64,000 nucleotides of DNA from Trichoplax sp. H2 (lineage: Eukaryota > Placozoa > Uniplacotomia > Trichoplacea): positions 558,001 through 622,000 of the forward strand of contig NOWV01000027.1 in NCBI GenBank assembly GCA_003344405.1, written 5' to 3'. The position numbers and the translations under genes are program-made. Positions 24,301-35,189 of this stretch are shown here, piece after piece; the stretch's first letter is position 1, and each line of letters opens with the position of its first letter. The notes under the pieces were generated by a model, which ran no database searches, was not told where the DNA came from, and saw only the letters and a program-made list of their open reading frames with translations.

Positions 24301-26984
24301 CTTTAATTGGTACTCGCTTAGCTGTTGCCAATCATTCTACTGCATGTATGAGTGTAAGTGCGAGATTGTATCTATTAGCTATTGATATGCCTAAACATAA
24401 GCATACAAAACTAAGAACTTTATATTTTATCGTTTGGTTTCGACATGGATTCGAACGCCATTATCTTACTTTCTTCAATTGATTAGACTGTACACCATGC
24501 TTACTTGATATTATATTACTTTGCAAGATAAAATTTTTTCATGTTAATTCAATAACTAGTTTGATAGATATTAAAATGTCAGTTATTCGAATTTTAGCTC
24601 TGTCAACTTAATGTAAAAATTGAAATAGGTAGCATTTCTAGATTTTATAAAATATCATAGCTAAATAGTATTTATTGTCACTGCACAGGTTGGATTAACA
24701 ATTGCCATACGCTATGCTCATAGGTACAGTATTTATTTATAGATCGTAGTGATTACCAATTTAACTTCGTAAACCGTTATGATGTGACTAAATTTTATCT
24801 TGGTAAGTATAGTCGGCTGCAGTTTGGACCTAGCAATAAACAAGAAATGTCTATTATGTCCTATCAAACACACCAAATACGTTTGATGCCACTTCTTGCC
24901 AAGTACTTGTCATTGTACTTTACTGGCAGGTCTGTTCTTCTTTATGCTGATGCCAACTTTAACGTTCATTACGAAAATAGAAAAGACTTAATGTCATTTA
25001 TTTTAGACAAGTCGCTTCCTTAGTCGATGATCATCAGACTAGTGGAGGTAGTATCGCTACGAATCGCGAAATTCAAGCACTTGCGTCTGGAATAAAAGCA
25101 TACGCTTCTTGGGCTTGTGTTCAAACTATGCAAATTTGTCGCGAATGTACTGGAGGACAGGTTAAGAGAAGTAGTTAAGCTTAATATTTAATTTTGTACA
25201 AAAAGAGTACGCGTGCGGTAGATCAGTTGTAATGCAACAGTCGTATATACTATAATTAATATAGGGATATATGGCTGAGAATAGAATTGCCGGCCTGAAG
25301 GGTGACGTGGACGTTTTTGTAACCTATGAAGGCGATAATACTATATTGCTTCAGGTAATCAAACATGCAAGTTTCCGGCGTTTTGAATTTGCAGTGTTCT
25401 AAAATCTTAAATGCGCAAGTTTTTCACTATTACAACACTTTAATGTAACAGTCGAATAGGTAATCTATAATACAGCAGTAAGAAGAAATTGTATGATCCA
25501 AAAATGTCGTTATGCCATTTCCTCAATTTTTTTGTGGTAAATATTTTATATCAGCAAGTAGCCAAGGAACTCCTTGTCCAATATAGAAAAGAATATACGA
25601 AAGGCAAATTTTCCGGGATGTTATCATTCCTCACTAAAGCAATCGTTGTATCGCTCCAAACAAGGTTTTGAACATATTTTCTGAATTAAATTTTAGTATA
25701 GGACTGCTGTACAACTATATCATGGAATTAAAATTAATCTTGATATTTGTTTCATGCGTAAATGCAATTTACTGAAGTTTGTATCAAACTGTAGTTCCTT
25801 AATTCCACGGATGCATAGTATTACCAGCTATACATTTCAGACGAATGCTTTGGAGTTTAGGGAAGCAAGATTGTTACAGACATTAGCCTCTCGACTAGCG
25901 AATAAGGTTTTGAGCTTTTAATATCATGCTTTACAATTCATTACACTGTATATGATATCAACTAAATAGATTCTATCTTGAATCAATTCAGAGTTAATTA
26001 GTGCAATTATGATACTTTCTTAGGTACAGAAAAACGGCATGGACTCGTTCATGGCATGGAATGAATGTTTACATCATTTGAATGCGCTAGCTATGTCTCA
26101 CGTTGAAAGGGGTATGCGTAGTTTGCATAATAATAATACAAAAATTTATTTCCTTTGATTATTTATCTGCATGCCATGTATTCAAGACATAATATGTCAT
26201 AATTTTAGACCACGTGATAATGTTTAAGTAACAAAATGATTCAACGACGCATATACGTAGTGAACTTATTGTATATGTCTCAATGCTATTCCCACTGATA
26301 TAATACGATCTTTTAATTTTAGTTTGTTACGAGCAGTTTGTAATAGCCGTAAAGCAATGTCCCTACCCTGGTCCACGATCCATGCTTGCCAAGGTATTAA
26401 AGCGAGTTCTTAGATAATTTACGTGCCCCATTTACACTTAATCACGATACGAATTTGTCTGTCTAAGATGTAATTTGGTATATCTCTATCCATGAGTCAA
26501 TTATGATATAATCTAACAAGCGTTTTATGTGATATTGATATAGTGTTGCAAGCTCTACGGACTAAACTGCATTTACAGTGATCGAGGGTGGTACTTAGAA
26601 GAATCTTTTATAAATGCTAAAATGGCAAAATGTATTAGAACTGAGGTAGAGAATACTATAAAAACCACATTTTATTACTGTTTTAATATATTTATTTCAG
26701 GATATAATCGTAGCTTGAGTGAACAATAAATGGCTCGTCTGCATAAATTATAAACAGTTATATACAGATACAGACGGTAAATTTATCATATTTCTCTACG
26801 CAACAAGGTATTGAAGCTATGTAAAGAAACTGCTGAATTTTCGTTGGAAATTGTAAATTCCTTAAGAATTCCTGATAACTGTATTCATGCACCTATCGCT
26901 GGCATCGGTCATGATAATACTTCTTGGCTTTTTGCTCCTGGTGCCGACAGCAATACGGACATAAGAATGAAATCGAAATTGTAG
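21327..26984 (+). CDS. ACOX: Peroxisomal acyl-CoA oxidase (ACOX3-like) with PTS1, apparent frameshift
   Basis: Eighteen exons: 21327-21496, 22007-22106, 22320-22403, 22606-22692, 23055-23153, 23288-23402, 23629-23712, 24015-24087, 24221-24353, 24689-24723, 24813-25160, 25265-25354, 25555-25664, 25828-25906, 26024-26111, 26323-26393, 26544-26645, 26808-26984. Flavin-site motif [66 protein letters not shown] and [12 protein letters not shown] (catalytic Glu) are all present. The protein ends MKSKL, a canonical SKL peroxisomal signal. ACOX performs the first, H2O2-producing step of peroxisomal beta-oxidation. All phases fit except inside exon 24813-25160, where the frame breaks at TAG 25021 and resumes at GTC 25023; one extra base would restore about 681 residues. 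The acceptor for exon 25828 was chosen by phase. C-terminal wording also resembles plant ACX enzymes. Confidence 0.9.
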
Positions 26985-29900
26985 CATCGTGTAAAAGTTA
27001 CAACGATCATTTCAAAAAAATTGGATCATTACTTGCATAATTTACTAAGTTTTCTGATTAATTTATAATTCATTACATATTGTAAAATGTAACCTTTCAT
27101 GCCAATTTCTTGAGTCATCCCAATAAGGTACAGCATGAAAATATATGCAGATTGAAGTGTAAAATTTAATATATTAAAGATCAAAAAAATTTATTATTAA
27201 ATCAAATTTCACAGTCTTAATTGTAAGAAACTTTTAACCAGTTATCATGCAACATCAAACATTACTTTGATATATATTATCTTCGTTTGAAGGTATAACT
27301 AAACTTTGAGCATGTACGTGTATATTTAACTAATAACAAACCGTGATAACATACTCCGTATATTGGCGTACGAAACTTTCTCGTTATTATAATAATTCAG
27401 TATGACATGTTGATAAAGTACATGTATGAATAGTATAAGAGTACTAACAATCGGGAAATAAGGAAATTCGATTAATTAATGTAGTATGATTATTCTATGA
27501 TTGTAATGTTACTCAGGATTTGCCATCTAAACCGTCTATGAAAATGTACTAGTTTAATGTATACGTATTGTGATAATGAATATGTATTAAGATACGTTGT
27601 ATAATTTTCTTGTATAGCTTTACCGTCTTGACTCAGTCGCTATATCCCTTGTAACGAATACATGATAGTAGATTAATCCCTTGCCGTGACTTCTTGTAAT
27701 CATTATTATTATAACAAATTAATTGTCACGATTGCGAAGAGATATTATTTAATAACAATCATTATTGTTGATCGTACAGACAACTAACTATTAAGTTTAA
27801 ACGATTCAATCATGTTAATAAACATTGTAATTTGCATAAGAATGGTAATTTTAATTCCGTGATCGGAAACAATTATAATTATCATTGTAGCCGTCAAGAA
27901 TCAGTAACATTGAAATAATGTTTTAAGGGGCACATTAGAATTCATGTAGTAGGACTAAAGTAGTGTAATCAAATTTTCTGTCGTCACAATTAATCAAATA
28001 ACTGACTCATTAGGTTATTGGAGGTAGTATTAATGAAATAATAGACCGCAATTATATAGCCACCGTTCTGAACTGACTAATGACGTATAGCATTTGTTGT
28101 CTATAGTCACTTTAAATAAAGTATCACGACACGGTACGGTGTCATACTTTATTCTTTTAAGTATATTCGCTTAATATTAGCAATAAAGACTTTATAACTA
28201 AATGAAGTGAAATATTAGCCAAAAAAGCTTAATATTGACAATACGTCGTCCTATGAAACTTAACAATAGATTGGATAGTTATAGTCGTAAAGATAGCTTA
28301 TTAGATAGGTTCATTCATGTATGAAGAAGCCATACTACATGTAAAGCTTCCTGGCCTTGCATGCTAACCGTTATGCTAGAAATTTTTTACAGAACAACAA
28401 AAATATATTAATAGATTAATGAGCCGTTTATTTTAGTCATGCAGAAATTGCTCTATATTATTACTCCGGCAAACCGTGTATTCTACTGTATGGTCACGCA
28501 AATCGCTCAATTTATGTTTCTAGCTAAGCTACCGTTTATTTATAGTAGCTTATAATGCAGTAATATGCTTCAAGATGCAAGGTAGCATAAATTTAAGGAG
28601 GTTAAATTAATGCTAAATTACCGCAATAGCACTACGGTTTATCGAAGTGAATTTTTCATACCAAAGTTTCTTCTTTTAGTTCCAGATAACTAGAGATAGA
28701 CGCAAGTTATCAGGTTGAATTTATCCTGAGCTAAAATTATACTCTTATACAAGTAAATGTTACAGTTTTTTAGCCTACTTTATTACATAAAGATAAAACC
28801 CTACCATGCAATCATATCATAATAACTTTGAGAAAGATCATGAACTAAAGGATAGACTAACATTTAGTTCAAAATTATTGTAGCTATTGACGGTTTTAAC
28901 CTGTAAAATGTGACTGCGTACCGTTATTGCTACGATCGATCACATAAGTATATAGAATCTATAGATGTATAGAACTTAACATCTATCTATCGCAAAAGTC
29001 ACCTCGTAATGTGAAGAAAAGTCGGGAACAATGTTGGAAACTTTATGGTAGAAATAAAAGCATGAATAGAGATAACTCGTTTGCATCTAAACTACTACTC
29101 TTGCATATAGAAGCAAGCAGATGTCAAAGTTTATGAATAGCATTGCAACCTATTTGAATATCACGATTTGATGATGTGACATTACATGTTAGCCGTAGAT
29201 GTCGCCTTAAGCGTATGAACTTTACATTGAATAAAATTGATGATACAGAATTATTTTATTATCCAATCATAGCCCACAAGTTGAGAATATCTATTGACTT
29301 GGAATTGATTAAAGTGAATCAATCTAGTTAAATATATTACAAATATGTAATTGAAATAAGACAATGATATTGATATGGCATAATAACCTGAGGTGTGGCT
29401 ACCAACTGATAAGGATAAAATTCAATAGATAGCCTGTTTTCTGATGCTAATTAATACATAACAACAGGTGCTAAGCAACAGACCGCATTTAAATAATATC
29501 CCTTTTCTTCGATTTATTGCGCACTTTTGTCAATAAATTATCATCATCTGAGATTGTTAATGCTATCTTCGACATCGTACGAAGGGACTAGGAACAATAA
29601 TACTTTAAAATCAAGCATAATTGTTACTGAATTTTATCGCTAATAACCATCTATAGGTAAGTAAGAAATTCCTTTTATAACGTTAATTTCTTATCGACTA
29701 TAATAGTTAATCTAACTTTTAGTGGTTTGTTCTCGTTTTTACCCCTTGCTAAGCAGATTAATTGATTTTTCGCCTTCATAACTACAGTTAAGTAATAAAC
29801 GCTGCATGGCATGGTAATGCTATAGTGTAGTATTATAGGGAGCGTTTTATATAACCTCTATATTGGCGTTTTTAATCACGGCTGCTTTTTTCAACTAAAC

Positions 29901-30962
29901 TCTCGCAGTATCTTGATTCGATGAATAGGCTTAGTAAAATCAAGTTAGACTTAATAAAGTAATACGAATTCTCTTTTTATACATTATAAATATCTGCACA
30001 TTGAATTTATAACCACTGCACACTGTATGATAATTTTTTAATCGACATTATAAACACTTCGTTATATGTAAGCACCGAAGTTGGTGTTTTATTACTGAAA
30101 GGTTAATTAGGATAGTTTACGGTAAGCATTCTTTACGTGCAATCATTTTTCTTTTATTTCATTCATTATTTTTCTTATTTCTTGAGTTGATTTTCTTACT
30201 TTATAATGTATTTTGCTTTGATAAGCTACCTTGAAGCTATCCATCCACGTCCGAAATGAGTAAGCACGTTTAATCAAACTTTTTCTTTTGGTAGGTTTTT
30301 TACTGCCGCAATCACGTTTATTGTATGCGTGCAGAGTGGTTGATCTTTAAACAAGCCTTTCGAACAAGCGTAACCATAAAATTAATCGACCTTATGCTGG
30401 AATTGTTTTAAGCGATCTTTTACTACTTGATATTGCGATCTCATCGCAGATAAACGATAGAAAAGCAGTTAAATTCGAAGACATTTAACAGCGCATTGCC
30501 CTATTTTAAAAAGTAAACAGCAGCGGTACTCCAGGTGATAACATTGGCTGCCCGCTGAAGTTAAGTGATACATCCTTAAGCACCAGCAAGACCAACCTTA
30601 ATCGAAATTTGGGTTGTTACTACCCTTGATCATTGCTACGGTTTTCACTTTCTTATCCTATTACTATTGCTTGACAAGGAATTGTTATAACCTAAAAGCA
30701 GTTTTCTCGGACTAAAGGAAGAATTATTTTCTTATTTTTTCGGCAGCAATCGAGTTTTTTTGCTTTCTTATTTCCTGCCAGTTCCATGAGATTTTTTAGT
30801 TTAACTGACCACTTATAATCAAGACCTTGTTCTATAAAATTTCATTTAATAAGGATTAAATTAAAAAGAGATTATTAATCTACCACCAACTATCAAGTAT
30901 AAACTTGAAATAGAGAATAAAGAAACAAGGAAGTTAGAACTCAGACAGTAAATAAGTTCAAA
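26985..30962. other. 4-kb gene-poor AT-rich region
   Basis: The longest stretch with no recognised gene in the window. I found no conserved motif on either strand. It holds one strong hairpin at 28115-28153 (separate entry). The last 800 bp is T-rich on the plus strand, with long pyrimidine tracts, and leads into the orphan ORF at 30963. Confidence 0.5.
28115..28153. repeat. Hairpin, 15 bp paired with a 3-nt bulge
   Basis: The left arm reads AATAAAGTAT, then CAC, then GACAC; the right arm reads GTGTC, then ATACTTTATT. The loop is six nucleotides (GGTACG). It lies in the gene-poor region. Confidence 0.8.
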
Positions 30963-31742
30963 ATGGCAGATCCCATGGACGTACTGAAACAATTAGATTC
31001 TGAATATAGCGAATCAAAGAATAAACTTATAATGCAATATTTAGCCGATCAAGAAGTTGAAGCAGAACGAACATTAGATCAACGAAAATCGCAAGATGGC
31101 AATGATAAAACCAAATTAAAGAATAGAATGCAAGTAAATAATGGACTCGATGCTTCCCATAAAACTATAGAGTTACACGAGGAAAATATCATTAATAGTA
31201 ATAAAGAAAGTCCTCATCTTCCGGAATTGTCTCCGAATAAAATTAATGGCAAGCGTAAATCAATAACATCAAATAACACACCTGTAAATGGCCATAACGG
31301 AATTAACAACAGTAAAGATGAGAAGAATATCTTGCGTCAATCTAGTAGTTATCATGATCTACAGCAGTCAGTATTTTCCTATGATAATGAGCAACTTGCT
31401 TACCAGTATCATCCAACGTCGTTGTCCTATGATCGGCGCTTAAGCACCGATGGTGTTCAGCTATCACTTCATGAAAGTTTAAACCGGAAAAGAAGCAGTT
31501 TAAATGGCCTCACTAGCAGTATTATTCATAACGGAAATCACAATCCGGCGTTGGATTACTTTCAACCAACAGGTTATAGACAGCGTGAAATTACTTCACC
31601 TACTGGCAGTAACCATCAAAATTCTTCAATGCAAAATCAAGGCAGCTTAGTCCGACGACCATGTAGTGTGTATCATTTACCACCGATTAATCACGATGAT
31701 AATGCAAGTAATAATCATCAAAAAACAGTTAATTTACTGTAG
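30963..31742 (+). CDS. Uncharacterised intronless 259-residue Asn/Ser/His-rich protein
   Basis: A single uninterrupted ORF from ATG 30963 (context AAAATGG, A at -3) to TAG at 31740. I do not recognise the family. Residues 1-45 look helical and charged (DPMDVLKQLDSEYSESKN, ADQEVEAERTLDQRK); the remainder is rich in Asn, Ser, His and Gln and probably disordered, with basic Ser patches (NRKRSSLNG, RRPCSVYHLPP) that could be kinase or 14-3-3 sites. No signal peptide or membrane segment. The ORF is long for such AT-rich sequence and its codon use looks like the neighbouring exons, which argues it is real. It differs from its neighbours in having no intron and in standing alone between large gene-poor regions. 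It could be a lineage-specific gene or the largest exon of a longer gene. Confidence 0.65.
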   Translation: MADPMDVLKQLDSEYSESKNKLIMQYLADQEVEAERTLDQRKSQDGNDKTKLKNRMQVNNGLDASHKTIELHEENIINSNKESPHLPELSPNKINGKRKSITSNNTPVNGHNGINNSKDEKNILRQSSSYHDLQQSVFSYDNEQLAYQYHPTSLSYDRRLSTDGVQLSLHESLNRKRSSLNGLTSSIIHNGNHNPALDYFQPTGYRQREITSPTGSNHQNSSMQNQGSLVRRPCSVYHLPPINHDDNASNNHQKTVNLL

Positions 31743-32177
31743 GTCATAATGTTTATTGAATTAAGGGTGAAGAGTAATAAAATCAAGATACTTTTCCAAA
31801 GAAATATATATTGGCAAATTATTATTAATATTTGATTTCATCATGGCTTTATGCATTACTATAAAGTACAAATCATTCTGTTGAATATCGCATGTCCATA
31901 TAAGTGATGTATGGCAGTCACGAAAGGCCATCAATAAATTCTATTAAACCAAACAATTTCGGTAATGAAAGGGATGAATGTTTAAGAAAAGATGATATTC
32001 AGTAAGAAAAGGTTGACATGGACGAAAGAGAAAATATTAATTCTATCCATTATATGATCCATTTTTTAGCTCACCTTTTGCTACCAGCCTTTTCGGTCCA
32101 ATAGCTACTAGAAGATTTCTACTTAATATGATACAGCTTAAATATCTGGTTCTAATCTAATACAGTATTTACTATGG

Positions 32178-32204
32178 GTAATATCATCTTGTAGATGATA
32201 TTAC
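32178..32204. repeat. Perfect 12-bp hairpin with 3-nt loop
   Basis: GTAATATCATCT, loop TGT, then AGATGATATTAC. No downstream T-run or gene end is adjacent. Confidence 0.8.
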
Positions 32205-32692
32205 AGTATCCTAGTAAATTCTAATATATCTATATTAATCATATTGCATAAATTTTATACTCATCTATGGAATACTACATAATAGTAATGGCAAAATCAG
32301 CTGCATAAGGTAAAATTGCTCATTTAAGTATACCAATTGCATTAATGCTCATTCCCGAATTGAACACATACGGGTGAACTTTCATCGATCATTCCTATGG
32401 ATGCTTGTGCAATATCTAATAATGATTCGATATTGACAATGATTGTATCTATTTTCTGATTGGTTTTTTTACTTTAGCGCATGTGATGAGGCTACCAGTA
32501 TAACTAGTATACATACATAATTAGTAAAATTCCAACGTAAATCTATAACACGATAATTATAAATAATTCATTCCTAGCAATGAGCCTATTTAGGGAGATT
32601 TATTTGTAAAAGTTTGCCAAGTTTAAAACTTTATAAAGCCTGAAATGGTCTCTCATGTATCGATGAATGAGATAAATATATATCTTCATGCG

Positions 32693-32743
32693 TCTATCTA
32701 TCTATCTATCTATCTATATATATATATATATACATATATATAT
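32693..32743. repeat. TCTA tetranucleotide / TA dinucleotide microsatellite
   Basis: About six TCTA units run directly into TA repeats interrupted by a single C. Confidence 0.9.
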
Positions 32744-34020
32744 TCATTAATACTTTCCTAAAAGGGTTTTGTGCGCACTATGCCATTGGTATGAGTTCTT
32801 TTTCATCCTTTTTCTACTACATACCGCATTTGTAAAGTTGGTATTTGATAAATACTGTCTTTTCTAATTATTTCGAAAATGTTGTAGCTATTTTAGCCTG
32901 ATGGTCTTGGTGATTGTACAAAAGTAGCCTTTAAGTTGAAGCATTAACAGATAGTGTTAATCGTCGATTTTAAGTATTTGATTTTACTGGAAGTAAACGA
33001 CAATTTATAAAGCTTTTAATGTAATATGAAAATCATGCTAATAATACAGTATAAAGGGAAATTTATCGTCTTAGAAATTCATTTAGTATGATCATAGTTG
33101 AGGATACGATCTTTATTTTTGAAATTCTTTCTCAAATTAATAATAATAAAAGTAAAGAAAATTTTTCTCTAGCTTTTTAGGCCATTTTGTACAGAATCAA
33201 ATAGCAGTATTGTAAATCTCCTGCCTTAGTATCTTCCGGTATTCATGCAGTAAATATCCGATGGTAGACTATGCAGTCAAGCTCGTACATTATGTCCGGG
33301 TATTTCTCATAAATAATTCACTATATAAGATTTCAATTCCTTTCGTCTATTTATTAATTACACAATGTGGTCAATTCGTTACGATTAATATTTCGTGCGA
33401 TAACTTAGACTTATCATTAAAATTATAATTACGTTGCGTTGTTAAATTATACATTAATAATTATAAGAAATCTTTATCGTACCCGAATAACATACGTGCA
33501 TGAGCCTATATCATATTTGAAAGGGTATACTGTATTGATCTTTCATTCTGCAATAGCTCTAATTATTAACTCAACTATTAAAATCACGATGGTCGTGGTA
33601 ACACGGTAGTAACCTAGAAATATTGTAGCTATCTAGGCAAAATATGAAATCATATTTCTACGCAACAGATAGTAGTACAGTAGCAAGGTAGAGATGAATA
33701 AAAGTGTGAAAAGTTTAATCTTTTTAACTTTTCATTTAATTGACACTTTGACAGACAACCTGTTTAACATGGACATCGAGCCTGGAGTTCAATTTTGATG
33801 ATGGGAAAAATAATTTATAATTATTGCGATCGCTTACTTTTCTATGCGAGTAATGTATATTTCGAATTTATTCGGAGGGTAGTTCTTCAACGCATACTGC
33901 ACGTATATACAAATAGTTTCCATTCCATATGTGTTTGTCCGCATAATCATGTGAGCATATGAATTATAAACTGACTTCAAATTATCCTATTTCAGTAACT
34001 TTATACGACCAAATTTTGCG

Positions 34021-34312
34021 ATTTGTAAGTCTAGTATGCAAGGTAAGGTATTACTCATTTTTTAGTCCTAGCATTAGGATTTCTATCCTATAGTACAATC
34101 TGCAAAGTAGAGGTAATATGATGGAGTAAAATTAATATAGACTAGTTGTTGGTATCCGTCTAGATTTGTACGTCTACTGTGCAAGATAAGGTATTATGCT
34201 CCTCTTTCTTTTAGTAGTCCTCTAGTGCTAGTATTAGAATTTCTATCGTTTAGTACTTTGCAAAGTAGAGGTAAGATGATGGAGTAAAGTTAATATGGAC
34301 TAATTATTAATA
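34021..34312. repeat. Imperfect tandem duplication, two copies of about 130-150 bp
   Basis: Copy 1 begins ATTTGTAAGTCTAGTATGCA at 34021; copy 2 begins ATTTGTACGTCTACTGTGCA at 34164. Both continue through GGTATTA, a TTTTAGTCCT-like block, TTCTATC, TTTAGTAC/TATAGTAC, then TGCAAAGTAGAGGTAA and ATGATGGAGTAAA to about 34150 and 34312. Copy 2 carries small insertions. No coding potential is evident. Confidence 0.75.
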
Positions 34313-35189
34313 TGAGTATACTTCTACCCGTAGCAATATATATAATTGCTGTGGTTGCCTGACGTAATCTATAACTTTGTCCATAGATAGTGTTTCCTAT
34401 TTACTCAAGATGATAATCATTGTATATATAAAAATAATGAATGTTGTAGCAATAATTTGGATAGCCTGGTTGCAGCTAGATAGTCCTTGGTAGTTCTAAG
34501 ACGAACCTGGTTGATGCAATAAAGTAAAGTTGACAAGAAACTATAGTTCTACTACTGTTAATAACTATCAATTACTTATTTTGAAGATAATCATAACGAT
34601 ACACGAGTATAGGGAAGTAGAAACTGACTTGCCTTTTGATCACTATCTCTCATACTCTAAAACTCTATCAAAAGTCCCATTTTAAACTAAAATAGGATGG
34701 ACATCAGGGACTTTTCATGATTATAGACTATATTAGAAGAGGAAATTCTCTCTTGAGAAGTCCCTAATAATGGACATTGAGGCCGTTAGTATGAAGTACG
34801 ATGGGCCCAATCTACGATCCGGCCATACTGACTCATGTAATGAGTACAGCGTAGTACAAAATTGTGTTAACGTGACTACTGTCTGCGCTTCATAGTAGCG
34901 ACTTAAGCGACCTGGTTGACTCCTAATACAGGGGTGCTAAGCCCATAGTGTTCCATAGAAGTGAGAGTGATGACAAGCTATGACCAATCAAGGGATTTTA
35001 CTGTACAATACATGAGTAAAGAAAATTAGAAACAGACTTACCTACGACCTCAATCCTCGATACTCTATCACTCCATCAAAATGCCATTCGAAAGCTAAGC
35101 CATAACCCTAATGTAGAACAACTCCTGCCAGATCGAAATTGCGCCAGATCATTTTCCATCTTAGCCTTGGACTACTATAGTATGCTGCA

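Larger units (their letters stand above)
31743..35189. other. 3.4-kb intergenic region with small repeats, no gene recognised
   Basis: This stretch lies between the orphan ORF and TAF6L, both on the plus strand. It contains a perfect hairpin (32178-32204), a TCTA/TA microsatellite (32693-32743) and an imperfect tandem duplication (34021-34312), each listed separately. No conserved coding motif was seen. Confidence 0.5.

Noticed and set aside
24430-24460. tRNA B-box-like sequence on the minus strand (GTTCGAATCCA)
   Set aside because: The flanking arms do not pair into a T-stem, no A-box is placed correctly, and it sits in an ACOX intron.
24813-25160. An intron explaining the ACOX frame break
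   Set aside because: Available GT sites before 25021 either give the wrong phase or would delete the conserved RLMPLLA segment, so a frameshift or missing base is more likely.
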